In this document: in pieces, positions 11,641 through 24,237 of the stretch
Numbering within the stretch: position 1 is the first letter of the stretch
Layout of the letters: each line of letters begins with the position of its first letter
Assembly (NCBI GenBank): GCA_004352715.1
Contig: SCFE01000114.1
Span: 365,319 to 426,310 of the forward strand
Reading direction: 5' to 3'
DNA length: 60,992 nucleotides
DNA from: Hofstenia miamia
Lineage: Eukaryota; Xenacoelomorpha; Acoela
The notes under the pieces: model-generated
The model's input: only the letters and a program-made list of their open reading frames with translations
What the model was told of the DNA's origin: nothing
Database searches by the model: none
Position numbers and translations under genes: made by a program

Positions 11641-13120
11641 AACAAAGTTTAAGCTTTCCAATCAAGAATAGAATAATACCAATCTTAACATCACTATATA
11701 ACATTAAAGAGAATAATTATGAATTTAAAGGATATAAACAAATTACAGTTTACTCAAAGTGACATATTTAAACCATATCCAGCTCTGATGACTCACTCAA
11801 AATGTATATAATTATTTTTTTATAAATATATCCGTTATATTTTGACTTGCGCAAATTCATGTAAAACTGTATATTCTGATTATTCCATTAGAATAAAATT
11901 AATTTATATATTGATGAATATTCTATATTTATTGTAGCACTTATAGCTCATAAATTTTAAAAAAATTCTATAACAAAACAGTTTTTGGCTATTAATACGA
12001 ATGAGAAATGTTGATTACGAATTCAATTGCGAAAGACGCGTTTACATTTGTGCATCAAGAGGAAAGTTGCAAACAAAATAGAACGAAGATATATTGTTTC
12101 TCTCATCCTTGCGCTTTCTCTTTCACATTTGTGGGGTATTTGCGGGCCTTAGGGATAACAATCAGCACTTGCGGTGCTTATTAGCTACTTTAGTTAATCA
12201 TAAATATGTATCAATGTGTGCGAATAATTATTTTGCATCTGCTATACAATTTCAATTCATATGGATATTATTTAAAAGCAAATGTTTCTAACAAGCATAA
12301 CAACAACAAAAAGAGAGCATTGCACAAATTCTTTGTAGAAAATGTACATTTTGTTTATTCTATTTTAATGAGATACATTTAGAAATTCCACGGAATTCTT
12401 TTAGAAACGCGATTTTCGTCAGGTAATATTTAAGGCGTTATTGCAGATCAGGGGACTTTGATTTCTAAAAGCCGAAGTGACTTCAACTAACATGCTAAGG
12501 GTTTACGTCATCATATGTTAAAAGTTCATTGTGTAGGGCTTAGGTCTATAAAATATTGAAAATTTAGGTTTTAGGTTATAGGGTTAAGAAACGTTAAGTT
12601 GTGACTTGGATTAGGGTTTAGGTCTATAAAATATTGTAAAATTTAGCTTATAGGTTTAGGTTATAGGGCTTAGGTTTAAGACCCGCTTAGGTGGTAACGC
12701 TGGCTAAGGGCCTGCAAACATATTTATTTGAATTTCATTAGCTCATTCATTGGTTCTATTTTCAAAAGTTATGCATTTTCCATTGTTAGCTTAAAAAAAT
12801 ATTTTATGTTAATACTTATACTTATACGTATATTGTTCATTTTACCCAATTGCATGTTGGTTTATTTTTAAAATTTTAAAAAAAAAGTAAATAAATAATA
12901 AAATTCTATTTTAAAAAAAAGCATATAAATTTTTTTATTGTAAATTAATTAAATTTTGTAGTTATTAATTAAAGTTTTTTTAAAAATTCTAGCCAATTAG
13001 CTTTCGAAGGCTTGAAAATTAATCACTTACTATTAATTGTGATTTTTACCTTTGTTTATAATGAATTCCTAATTTCCGTACAACATCCCTTCCGGCTCGA
13101 AAATGCTTATGGGATAATTC
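11641..13120. other. Region upstream of Smaug, no gene recognised
   Basis: AT-rich DNA. A short tandem-like duplication lies at about 12540-12690, where TTAGGTCTATAAAATATTG occurs twice amid TTAGG-rich words. The Smaug promoter and 5' UTR should lie at the right end, but no core promoter element is certain. Confidence 0.4.
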
Positions 13121-16100
13121 ATGAAAAAAGCTATTAATTTAGAAATGCTTATTCATGAAATGTCTGCAGTAGAACTGAATTATGAGTCTATAAGGAACAA
13201 TACCAATTCTCGCTTCATGAAATCTTCCAGTTTAAATAGTGTTGTAAGAGAAGACATTGTTGATCAAATGCATATGGAAAAGGTAAAGGCTTTAACGGAA
13301 ATTTTCAAAACTTGGAATGAGTATGAACAAACAGTTTTCTTGTATTCTTTAGTAAAACACATCACCTGGACGCAGGCTCGTTTTTTGGTGTCATTGCTTG
13401 AACGCGAATTGTCCGTTTGTAAAAATATGTTTGAGAATAATGTTAAGGACAATAGTAGTGATTTGTTAGATTGTGATGCTGCGCATCAGGAATTGTTAAA
13501 TTTTTCTGTAAAGACATGTGAACCTGATTCTAATCATCAAACAAAAAATGTTTCTCCTTCTATTAATATCGATTCATGTAGCAAGTTGAGTGAGCAATCA
13601 GACATTGAACAACATGATTTGCTAACGTCTTCATTATTGCCAGAGCCTCAAGCCGCTGGTAACAGGTAGTGATTTTCTATTTAAATGCAGCTAATTTATA
13701 TTTTAGCACCTCATATTTTACATCTTTACAGCAAAGCAAATCGGATCTAGTTTCATCTACGGTCAGTACTCGTTCTCATTTACCTTTATCGGCCACTTAT
13801 TCTGCTCCATGTCCGTTTGCTAATGGTATTAATGAGTTTTTGCCGTAATTTATTTTTGTATTTCAGATAATACGTGCAATGTCAAAGTCTCAAGAAGCAA
13901 TTCACTTACACCACCTGTAATTCACATGGGTCATGATTCACTTTCATATGAATGTAGTCCTTCTTCAGCCTCTCCAGCAGGCTCTTCTGGAAGTTTAGTT
14001 GATGAAAGTGATACAAAAAATTCTTTTTTAGAGGATGCTAGTGGAATGAGAGGTACTTTGTAATATTTGTTAGTTTCTATTTAGTCGAATATAAATTTAT
14101 TTTACTAGATGTTCCTCTATGGTTGAAATCTCTAAGACTACATAAATACGCCCCTTTGTTTTCTCGACTGACATATGAAGAAATGCTAAGTTTACGTGAG
14201 GAGCAATTAGCGGATCTCGGAGTAACTAAAGGAGCTCGTCACAAAATTGTAGTTTGCATCTTGAAACTTAATGATCGGCCAGCACTTTTGCGACAACTTG
14301 AAGAGGTTTGCCTTATATTTGCAGTAATTAATAAAAATCTTATTTGAATTATGTACAGAATCCTTTTTCAATGCATTAATTTTAAGAGATTTATTCCACA
14401 GGTAAGATACAGTATACTCATTATCTTTAACCTCAAATCTCTTGTCAATTATTACATGATCTAGGTAATTTTTGCATCCAAAGCGTATAGACATATAATA
14501 TATGTTTTCCCGTTATTCGAAAACATTATACTGCAACGGTATTTAATAATAAATTAAGTAAAATGATAATTATAATGAATAAATTTGTGATTAATTAATT
14601 TGAAATTATTATAAGATTTACTAGCAATGAATGTTAATGGTCTTTCTAAAATGAGTTGTTGTATATTATCGTATTTTGTGATTGTTTAAGAGTGATACAC
14701 TATCAAAATAGCAAAAATTGTTTCCTAATTATCACCCCTCCATACAAGATGCACTACCTATCGTACATACATATTTACATCAGAAATGTTTTGATATTTT
14801 TCGTGAAGAATACATCAGATTAAGTGTGAACATCATCGCATCACTCTAAGTGATAATCAATTTTGGCTTATGGAATGGAACCTGTTATTAAACGCGAGAA
14901 AACAAATAAGAATTGATTTGTAATATTCTGTTCAAGCAACATTCATATATTATATATTTAATGAAAATGATACGTATATCCCAGTTTGATCAAATTTATT
15001 TTAAAACTAGATGTATGAATTATGCGTTATAAAGCAGTTTCGGACATAAGAACCTCTCCAATAATAATTCTGGATGAGATAAATTATTTTCCCATTATTA
15101 TCATACTATTTACTAAATCAATAGATTATTTTGTTGGTGTTTACACAATAATAAAATGAACCATATTAAATATTCTTGGCGTGATACACGGTATCCTGAT
15201 GCCCCGACGCATGCTCCGAGAGCAATTATTTATTGTTAGAGCAGGGGTAGATAAGAAATCTTAGACGTAAAATGGACTGTTGCGTTTGTTTTACCTTGCC
15301 TTTTATATTGAACACAAATTTTAATATAAGGCAGCATTCTGCATCCATTATATTTAAGCAAAATTTTTAAGTCTTTATTATCGGATTAGTCAATGCCTTT
15401 TGATGTAGGGGTATTAAAAATTTATTGCACTAATATTTTTGTAAATGAGTGCATTTTTGAATTTCATTTTGTGATAACTGATAACGTACTTGAAAATGTT
15501 TACTTATTTTTCAATATTATTTTTGAATCGCAAAAATTGCGATAATTTCACTCTAAAATACCATGCCATCAAATGGGCTTAAGAAAATTGAAAAATGTAA
15601 TTATAGTTTAGAGATGTCCACTTTTATGCATGTATAGCAATATTTCATTTATTTTAGGATTTCCATCAGGCTTTGGAAATATAACATCAGCGATTCTAAA
15701 TACATTAATGAATTTTTCTGATAATCGGTGCCAACTGTTGATAATGTATTCGTTCATGAACGATGCGTAGTTCAAACAAATTGGAATTTTGACATATAAA
15801 TTGTGAAATTGGTATATAATTGTTTTAAAAAATCTTAATTCAAATATTTTCAAAATAAACTAATTGTAATTATTTTTATTGCACATATTTTTCAAGCTTG
15901 AAATTTTTAGCACTCCTTGTCGTCAATCAAAACTACATTTATAAAACAGCAATAGTCCACTTTGTCCATTTTCTAAATGCTAAATATCAATGTTTTGAAA
16001 TATAATAATTTCGGGGCATGTTTAAAACCTCTCTACTTAGTTAATTAACATGTTAACTTCATCGTGGATCCAACTTATTTCTACAACTAAACGAGTGCAT

Positions 16101-18821
16101 AGTTCGGTACAAGCTGTTATACAGAGGGTTTTGTGTCATTTGCCCTTATGAAATAGAACATTATTTTGAATCATGGTTTTTCACGCAATTCGAAGACACT
16201 TGATAAACGTACTCAACTCAAATGTTTTTTGCTCTAGAGAAAACATCCTCTTTATTAGATAAATTCAAAAGTTAGCTCGTAAAATATTAATCTTACTCAT
16301 TGGAATTAATTGTAAAGAAGTAGTAGTTGAAAGCTTGTTATAAAATTTGTTTGTAAGCAACTTTGTTGATTAAATCATTATGATATTAAAAGAATCATTT
16401 TTCATGCAATGTAATATCCTCTTTAAAACTCAACTGTTTGCCTTAATGTTGCCGAAAAATAACTATTCCGAAGACGATTTATATATGAATCAAATTCTTT
16501 GAAACAATGAAAAGCAAATTCATAACTATACAACAAATGGTAACAGATGTTCACCGTTTGTATGAGGGGTTGTTGTACGAATATTTGATATTGTGACACT
16601 AAAACATGTTTGCGAAAGGATTAGCTTTAATTGCTTGCTTGTTTGATCGTTTGTATAGTAGTGTATCACTTAACATGAATTAATGCGATACATGCTGTTA
16701 AATGTGGTGAGTTAGTATTCATTTATGTAATGTTATAAAATATAAACAAATCAATATGGCAAAAAATTTTTCAGTTCATTGTTTTTTATATCTGCCCACT
16801 ATAGACTAAAATTTAACGCGTTTGTAAGCATTAGTATAATTGTTTTATTTGTAATTAGAATTTAAATGAAAGTGGAATGCCTTCATTGAAGCATGTTCTG
16901 TCGGAATTACGAAATATTCTTTCCACTCCTATTAAACCGTACGTTGCAACCTCCAGTCAATCAAATGTCATCGTAGATGAAGATTTACCATCTTTAATTT
17001 GTCTTGTTATGGGCAAGGGTAACTCCTTATTTTTTGAACCTTGTTAAATGTATGCTTAGTCTGTACTCATGTGCTGTTGACATGTGATGAGGACAGTTGT
17101 TCTGTGTATTTGCAACTTCTAGACAAATGCGTTTCGCATGAAGCGTTTACTGGTCCACAGAAAAAACGTCTTTTATCTTGGAAACAACAATGCCATAAAT
17201 TGCCTCGTTGCGCTCTCCGTAAATGTCAGCAACGGTAAGTATATATGTGTTGCGTTTCTATGTGATATCCGGTCATTAAATTTAGATTTCCTTCCTCAGT
17301 TAGTAACATGATGAATCGGCGATTGTCCAACGGAAATAGCAATGGACCGCAACGTAGTTCTAGTGGAAACAATTTATATAGTTATCCACAAACTGTCAAT
17401 AGTGGTAGCAATGCTATCGGATCACATGTTTCTCTGCCACGCAATCGCCTGTTGGGCAGGGCCAACAGTCTCTACACTAAGCAGCCTTTATCGCCACTAT
17501 CGTCTACTGTAGATGCTGAAATGCGTGGTCTTGAGTCGCTTTGTCGTAGTGTTACGGAACATGCTCTCGGGGCAGGTTAGTACTATTACAGAATTTTTAA
17601 TAACTTTCATATTGATCAGTTTCGAACAGATGTTAGAACTTGTAAACATTATATTCGACGCATCTAATCCCCTTCTTCGTAAGTTCCCATTGCCAATATT
17701 CTATGGTATTATTGACACGCTTTCCAGATATACATGTTATTTTTGCAAATGAGAATTTAAGGAAAATATAAGACTCTGATAGCGGTCACTTAAGAAAATG
17801 CAGATGAATGGCCTTGGTTGGCATGCAATATAATCTAAGCTGACGTTTATTGTTCATGTGTTCTCTTTTTTGGGACTGCTATAAGTTTGTGAAGTCCCGG
17901 TCATCTTCAATATTAATAATGGCCGGGGTGAAGAATTCAACCAATTGATAAATATGTTTTTACAATGAAAAAATGGCTGTGAGACCTCAATAAGAACAGG
18001 TTATCTCTTGTACATAACAAATATCAATTAAATAAAATAGGGATTCCGGAAAGAATTATTACTCGCAAAGATGGTATTTTCAGTGACATTTAGTACAGAA
18101 ATTCTTCTATAGTTAACTGTTGATAGCTTTCGGTGTTGTTAAATACATTCTCTACATAGGCATACATTCTAGTATTCCCGAAAAAATCACTATCTAATAT
18201 ATATGCATGTGGTTTAATGGGTTTTACATTTGGGGCAAAATATTCACACTCGCGCTATTTTCTGAAATGTTTGAAAACTTCAGTTTGTGCGAATCGTTGT
18301 TTCCTGGTCATATAAAATTTTAAAATAATTGATATGACCATTTAAGAACATCTTTGGATTTAATGGTATCGTTTGGTTCAAATGTAATTATTTTAACATT
18401 TTTATACTCATTTATCCAAAACTTAATTCTAGAAATAGAAAAAAAACTACTGTCAATGCAGTACGCATGTATTGAAATTTTTTAATAACTTTCAAAACTG
18501 AAGCAATGTAATTTATTTGTTCAATGGGTTTTACATTTTGGGCAAAATATTCACACTCGTGCTATTTACTGAAATGTTTGAAAACTTCAGTTTGTGCGAA
18601 TCGTTGTTTCCTGATCATACAAAATTTTAAAATAATTGATATGACCATGGATAATTTGCTGTGAAAACCCGTTTTCTAACATCTGTAAATCCATTGCACC
18701 AATTGTGTAAAATTTATATAAATACATTATGAAAATATTGTTAAATGGTAAATTGCGAAGTGAGATTGTTTAAATTGTAATGCTTGTACTTTTAGATATT
18801 GGTGAGCCGTTCTCAATGTAG
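13121..18821 (+). CDS. SAMD4: Smaug / SAMD4 translational repressor, eight exons, 565 codons
   Basis: Smaug binds stem-loops in target mRNAs through its SAM domain, and recruits repressors and the CCR4-NOT deadenylase in the cytoplasm. Exons: 13121-13665, 13707-13825, 13867-14052, 14109-14305, 16859-17018, 17060-17234, 17286-17575, 18796-18821. All joins have GT..AG and matching phases. The ATG follows an in-frame TAA by one codon. Exon 1 carries the N-terminal Smaug block ([25 protein letters not shown]). Exons 2-3 hold a Ser-rich linker with RSNSLTPP. Exon 4 is the SAM domain ([17 protein letters not shown], then [10 protein letters not shown], the RNA-contact helix). Exons 5-6 are the helical block after SAM ([18 protein letters not shown]). 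Exon 7 ends [15 protein letters not shown], the conserved family tail. The last exon adds only DIGEPFSM and is the least certain. At 565 residues it is shorter than vertebrate SAMD4A, and the second N-terminal block was not found. Confidence 0.9.
14306..16858. other. Large Smaug intron 4 (2.55 kb)
   Basis: It separates the SAM exon from the exon starting [13 protein letters not shown]. It is AT-rich. A few modest open frames exist, but none resembles a known protein. Confidence 0.7.
18216..18341 (+). repeat. 126-bp direct repeat, first copy (Smaug intron 7)
   Basis: Starts AATGGGTTTTACATTTG and ends GATATGACCAT. It matches 18523-18648 with only scattered substitutions and the same length, so the pair is a recent local duplication 307 bp apart. 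Confidence 0.85.
18523..18648 (+). repeat. 126-bp direct repeat, second copy (Smaug intron 7)
   Basis: Partner of the repeat at 18216-18341. Both lie inside the last Smaug intron, and the copies are the same length. Confidence 0.85.
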
Positions 18822-19115
18822 TTTTCAAGTCAATGCTGTAGTTTATAGAGCCAGACTTTTATTTTTTCTAATTGTGACATGGCAGGGTCCTGTTAATTTT
18901 AATATTTTAAGTGCAGTTTTTGTAAATGTGCATGTAAATTTTGTTAACAAGTCTAAATTGTTTTGTGCTGGACATAATTATGCTTTGTACACCATGCTTA
19001 TCCGGCAGTGCGGAGGATTAAGCTGGTGTCACTATTTTGTGCCATTTTGTGTTATTATGATGTCTAATTTTGTAATAGTTGTAACGTAAATGAAATAAAT
19101 GATTATAAAAATATA
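18822..19115 (+). promoter_or_regulatory. Smaug 3' UTR with AATAAA polyadenylation signal
   Basis: Follows the inferred TAG at 18819-18821. A canonical AATAAA lies at 19094-19099, and a second at 19185-19190. The T/G-rich UTR supports 18796 as the start of the terminal exon. The exact cleavage site is not visible. Confidence 0.5.
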
Positions 19116-19621
19116 TAGGCCTTGATCATTCCTCTACCACCCAATATGCATTAAATGTGAATAACTGCAAGAACAAAACGAAGCAATAAAATTTCGTCTT
19201 TAATATCGCCTTACTTGTTCTTTGAGAAGCCAATAATATACGGTGTTGGATTGCACATTAGTTCTGTGATTAAAAACTATTATCTGAGACATGGGCTGCG
19301 CAATGATTTTTTAAATGGGTGGTATGCACCTCAAATTACATAAAATTATAGAATTGTATGCTTAGTTATTACTTATTATTGATATTTTTCATGATTGACA
19401 GTGCGACATTCAAAGTGTTTGGACAACTAGGTAACAAGTAATCTCTAGATGAGAACTTCATTCTTTATTATTTACTATTATATACTTTCAACATGGCTGT
19501 TCAATAGCTATATAGTCTGGCTGACAGAATTTTACGTGTATCTTAAATTCGATTTTATAACAGCAAAATAAAATAAACAGTAAATATACAATTCATAGCT
19601 AACGCGTTTTCCTATTGGAAC

Positions 19622-20705
19622 AAACTCCAACATAATTTCGCAATTTTTTTACTGAATATGCCAGTGTGCTCCAAATCATAAATTTTGAACAAAATTTGGC
19701 GACTTTTTCACAGCCTTGTGGATTCCAATTTGACATTGCAATTGGTTGTACAAGCCAAATTTAAAATTCATTGCACTCCAATTGGATTTTTATTGGAATA
19801 ATTTTACAAAAATTCCAAAATATCACAGCTGTTTTTACAATGTAGTTCCTTTAAAATGCTTATGATATAGGTCTGATATTCTGAATGTAATATGAAATAT
19901 CATGCTAACTATTTGCAATGTTGATTCTTACTCCGCAAAATACGTACATTTTGAATAATTTAATTGAATGGTTTCTTAGTCAGTCTTAATAATGGCTGCA
20001 TAGGGTTAGGGTTAGGCATGCAGTTATTCAATAGTTGAATTTTTTAGAAACCTTAAAGAAAATTCAATTTTCTGTTAGTAATTTATATAATTAAATATTT
20101 TGAAGAATATGTAAAAGATTGATGTCTTAGTAAATAAAACAAATCTTTATAATGGAAGAAATTGAATTTTATTGATGTGAAGCTTTAAGAGAGAATGTAT
20201 TTCCTTTTGGAAACAAACATTTCATTACATTTTAGACAATTAACATTTTAAATCATGTTAAAATTAGATTAAATACAATTGGTTGAAGGGTCTCGCTACA
20301 CTAACAGGGAGGGAAGAGCCTTGATGATTTGATGACACTCCCACCGGTCACCCATTAACATAGCACGAATTCTTCAAATCTCCCAATAGAACACCCATAA
20401 ACATAAAATATGAATTGCTCGATTTTAAGCTATACTGTATTGTATGTTAATTTTCTGATAATTCAAAATTCGCTCAGATGGGCAAAGTGCAGGTGTTTGG
20501 GTCAATTAGGAATCGGGTTCCAATTGAACTAAGCACTAAATCAGGAGCTGTTTCTGAAACTTATATGGTTAAATAAGTTCTTGCTACTTATCTAAGTTTT
20601 TGGGAGTGAAATTCTTACAATATGATAGGCTGGGGTAGGGTCCGTAACGCGCACGGACAGGTGTACCGGCACAGGCTTCTATACGACAGGCACGGGCCGG
20701 GCATA
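19622..20705 (+). repeat. Long repeat, copy 1 of the segment also found at 55596-56676
   Basis: Two blocks, 19622-19969 (348 bp) and 20272-20705 (434 bp), match 55596-55943 and 56243-56676 with no length difference and no mismatch that I noticed. The 302 bp between them (19970-20271) is unrelated to the 299 bp between the partner blocks. The right end (about 20625-20705) is a GC-rich patch with GCACGG words. The left half has no coding signal. Confidence 0.9.
20001..20016 (+). repeat. Short TTAGGG-type telomere-like run
   Basis: TAGGGTTAGGGTTAGG, about two and a half units. A similar GGGTTAGGGTTAG run is at 10714-10727. Both are too short to call interstitial telomeres. Confidence 0.4.
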
Positions 20706-20943
20706 AGGGCTCTGTATGAATATTTGTCGTTTTTACTCGATGATCTATATTCTTAAAATCATTTGTTTGATGTACATTAGGTCTATTCTCTATATCTATA
20801 TGTGTATTTGGTGTAATACTAACCTTCATGTAGAATTATTGCAGAAATTATGAAATAGTACATAACATATTACACATAAAATTCATTACCTTCATCAATT
20901 TTAAGTAATACCATTTCACTGTCAGCTGATATTGCATTATTAA

Positions 20944-21150
20944 CTAGAAAAGCACTCGGCGAGCGCAGACCTCCGCCACGCAGCTTGTATCCCCCAGATC
21001 AGCACTAAAATTTAATGGATTCCTCCTTGGGCGGAGACGCACCTCTGGTGAAAATTTGAGGTCAATCCATCTATTACTTTTTCTGTAAAGTTGCTAACAG
21101 ACAAACAAACCAACGCTACCAAAAACATAACCTCCTTGGCGGAGGTAATA
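20944..21150 (+). mobile_element. RTE-like LINE/SINE 3' tail
   Basis: Contains ACCTCCGCC, GGCGGAGACGCACCTCTG, GCTAACAGACAAACAAACC and AACATAACCTCCTTGGCGG before a short AT tail. From memory this matches the conserved 3' ends of RTE-type LINEs and their SINE partners in many aquatic animals. No coding part is present. The assignment rests on motif recall, not on a search. Confidence 0.5.
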
Positions 21151-21589
21151 ATACAGGACTTTTGTACATTATATTGTAACTTCAGAAGACGAATAATTAT
21201 AATTTATTTATTTTCAAATTCATACAAGCGGGCTGTCGATTATGGTTAAGGCCCGAATTTTTTATCCGGAAATTTCAAAAATGTGCTTTCAAATATGTAT
21301 AAAAACTACATTAAATGGAACAGATATTCAATTACCAAGGTATACACATTTATACTAACACACATAAATGGTGTTTCAAGTGATCAACAGTCATGAACAT
21401 CAGTATTTGAATTTGATCACCTAGATTAGAGGCACATTTCTGTATATAGAAACATGTAAAGGATTTTTTTCCTCTTTATAGCTTGTGCAAATGTTTTTTT
21501 AATTGATCGTAAATCAAGATTTCCTGTACGGCATTCAGGTTTTCTTTGTACATCTCCCCTTCATTAGTTCTATGACATTATCAAATATC

Positions 21590-21823
21590 TCAAACTCGCT
21601 GCAGTATCTCAAACTCGCTGCAAAGAAATAAGAGCTCTTTCAGGTGCGTTATATCTTCAGGGCAAAACATTAAGTTGTTGTCCAGCAAGTAAACGAGTTT
21701 CAAAATTTCCAATATTTGTGAGCCTTCAGTTCCGAGTTGTTGCAGGAACAGATAAAATTCAGTGAAATATTTGGCATCTGTGACATTAGCGAGTGAAATA
21801 TGATGGAATATGCGAGCTATCAT
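21590..21823 (-). pseudogene. Unrecognised exon-like open frame (77 residues) inside R1
   Basis: On the minus strand the frame reads MIARIFHHISLANVTDAKYF and continues leucine-rich (LFLQQLG, LKLVYLL, LKELLFLC). This pattern looks like helical-repeat protein coding sequence rather than random AT-rich DNA. A CAG acceptor-like site lies just upstream. In the second R1 copy the same frame is broken by a small insertion after its DNNLM residues. I do not recognise the family. It may be a host exon captured by, or duplicated with, the repeat. Confidence 0.3.
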
Positions 21824-22592
21824 GGAAACATACGGTAAAGAAAACTGTGTCCAAATATGCTTTATGCCTTAGGCATATAAATCCTATCTCTCATTATGGT
21901 TATGATGTTTGATGCGCACGTTATCAATGATTGACAAAATTTGTTGATTAATTTGTTCAAAACGTAATTTAATTATGATTTTATAGTTGTAAACTGCTCA
22001 ATGAATAATTTGTAAAATATAATCACCGTGCGAATAAATGCATAAATAATATATTGCCAACTAATTATTGGAACAATTCTTTCACTACAAATTCTTGCAA
22101 ACTTTGGAAAAAATTACCAATCGAGCTTTAGACAGGACAGAAACCTTAAAAATTTAAAAAATTATTAAAAAATAATCTATTAGCAGAGCAAGTCAAAAGT
22201 TCATTAAAATCTGTAGCGACAAATTGAATATATTCTACCTTTTTAATTGTGTGATTGTATTGATGTTTTTAATTGTATTTTTAGTGTTTGAATTTTAATT
22301 GTCTAACTTAGTTTGTAGTGCATGTGCATGTTTAGGTGTTTGTATATAATGTAAATATGTATTATACTTTATTGTACATATGCAAATTGTGCAAACGAAT
22401 AAAGCTATTGAAGATAAAAAAATTAAACCATGCAGTGATTTCCAAAAAATTTAATTTTTTATGGATGTAAACTTCATTGATGTCTATGATAGTTTAAGTA
22501 TGTTTCTTTTTAATAGCACAGTTGAAGGTTTTCTTGTTGCATTAAGATATTTTAGTCAAATATCATTTAGCAACGGACATAACGGGCTTAGC
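21608..22592 (+). repeat. About 1-kb direct repeat R1, first copy, with LINE 3' end
   Basis: It matches 22857-23877 almost base for base. The second copy carries an extra stretch of about 40 bp after GGCAAAAC. The plus strand at about 22080-22200 holds a decayed LINE C-terminus (a W-K-LP-I block followed by Lys-rich residues). A long UTR follows, ending CGAATAAAGCTATTGAAG near 22397-22415. The minus strand at 21823-21590 holds an open frame described separately. The copy ends at an isolated N (22593). Confidence 0.88.
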
Positions 22593-22856
22593 ANGTAAAC
22601 AACCATTCTAGATTCAAATGGCTGCATACGCTTAATAAATTGATTTGAATAGATATATTTGAAGAAATGTGCTGAACCTAACTGTGTCAAAGTTATTTAT
22701 AATAACATTTGCGGAAAAAATGCGCCTTTAACGTAAACTTCATCTTTAGCAAATTTATTTTGAGTGTAATTTAACGATTTGGTTTACGGTCATGTTAACG
22801 TAAACACCATTTTGTTAACGGTGTTGTTAACGTATTGAATTTGGATCACTCCCCTA

Positions 22857-23877
22857 ACTCAAACTCGATGCAAAGAAATAAGAGCCCTTTCAGGTGCGTT
22901 ATAGCTTCAGGGCAAAACTGAAAGATACCGTAATGAAACACAATTCCTACATTAAGTTGTTGTCCAGCAAGTAAACGAGTTTCAAAATTTCCAATATTTG
23001 TGAGCCTTCAGTTCCGAGTTGTTGCAGGAACAGATAAAATTCAGTGAAATATTTGGCATCTGTGACATTAGCGAGTGAAATATGATGGAATATGCGAGCT
23101 ATCATGGAAACATACGGTAAAGAAAACTGTGTCCAAATATGCTTTATGTCTTAGGCATATAAATCCTATCTCTCATTATGGTTATGATGTTTCGATGCGC
23201 ACGTTATCAATGATTGACAAAATTTGTTGATTAATTTGTTCAAAACGTAACTTAATTATGATTTTATAGTTGTAAACTGCTCAATGAACAATTTGTAAAA
23301 TATAATCACCGTGCGAATAAATGCATAAATAATATATTGCCAACTAACAATTATTGGAACAATTCTTTCACTACAAATTCTTGCAAAGTTTGGAAAGAAT
23401 TACCAATCAGCATTAGACAGGAAAGAAACCTTAAAAATTTAAAAAATTATTAAAAAATAATCTATTAGCAGAGCAAGTCAAAAGTTCATTAAAATCTGTA
23501 GCGACAAATTGAATATATTCTACCTTTTTAATTGTGTGATTGTATTGATGTTTTTAATTGTATTTTTAGTGTTTGAATTTTAATTGTCTAACTTAGTTTG
23601 TAGTGCATGTGCATGTTTAGGTGTTTGTATATAATGTAAATATGTATTATACTTTATTGTACATATGCAAATTGTGCAAACGAATAAAGCTATTGAAGAT
23701 AAAAAAATTAAACCATGCAGTGATTTCCAAAAAATTTAATTTTTTATGGATGTAAACTTCATTGATGTCTATGATAGTTTAAGTATGTTTCTTTTTAATA
23801 GCACAGTTGAAGGTTTTCTTGTTGCATTAAGATATTTTAGTCAAATATCATTTAGCAACGGACATAACGGGCTTAGC
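22857..23877 (+). repeat. R1 direct repeat, second copy
   Basis: Partner of 21608-22592. It has the LINE C-terminal remnant at about 23365-23485 (KVWKELPISIRQER, with breaks), the same UTR, and the AATAAA-containing tail near 23679-23690. It runs on into a GC-rich block, where the first copy stops at an N. Confidence 0.88.
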
Positions 23878-23945
23878 ATATGGGCACGGACAAGCCCACG
23901 TGCCTATTTTCATGGCTACGGACCAGGGCACGGGCCTACCCTAAA
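23878..23945 (+). repeat. GC-rich block with GGGCACGG words
   Basis: ATGGGCACGGACAAGCCC ... GGGCACGGGCCTACCC stands out against the AT-rich surroundings. A diverged copy follows the third R1 remnant at about 25766-25835. Related GC words (GGCACGGGCC) occur at 20625-20705 and 56600-56676. It may be a transposon terminus, but no paired inverted repeat was established. Confidence 0.5.
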
Positions 23946-24107
23946 TGATACGAGATCAAATTTTTCATCATATTGAAATTCCGTGGCATCTTGCATATAT
24001 TTCTTATAATCTGACTCAGAGAAAGATGTTACATCAACTACGGGGCTTGAATAAAAACATTCCAAATCATTGGGTTTAGTGGGTTGGAATTTTGTGGATG
24101 AGGCCAT
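23940..24107 (-). CDS. Possible first coding exon of an unknown gene (56 codons)
   Basis: A minus-strand frame starts ATGGCCTCATCC and encodes a mixed-composition polar stretch (MASSTKFQPTKPNDLECFYS) that ends in DEKFDLVSFR. It ends in phase 0 at an AGG|GTAGGC donor-like site. The composition is less AT-driven than random frames nearby. It lies between duplicated repeats, and the second repeat copy lacks it. No family is recognised and no second exon was found. Confidence 0.25.
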
Positions 24108-24237
24108 CTTCTAATATGTTTCAGTTCTAAGAAGTGCATCTATGCAGTGATGAGCTTCAAAATTTGTAAAACGCAGATAAAAAATTAATGCATGAAACAT
24201 TTTAAATTGTTGCTCCTAGAATTTTAAAAAAATTGTC

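Noticed and set aside
15608-15853. 81-residue minus-strand frame inside Smaug intron 4
   Set aside because: No domain and no supporting splice signals; treated as chance.
18799-19089. 96-residue open frame at the end of Smaug
   Set aside because: It lies in another frame over the inferred 3' UTR and shows no family resemblance.
20001-20016. Interstitial telomere
   Set aside because: Only about two and a half TTAGGG units; too short.
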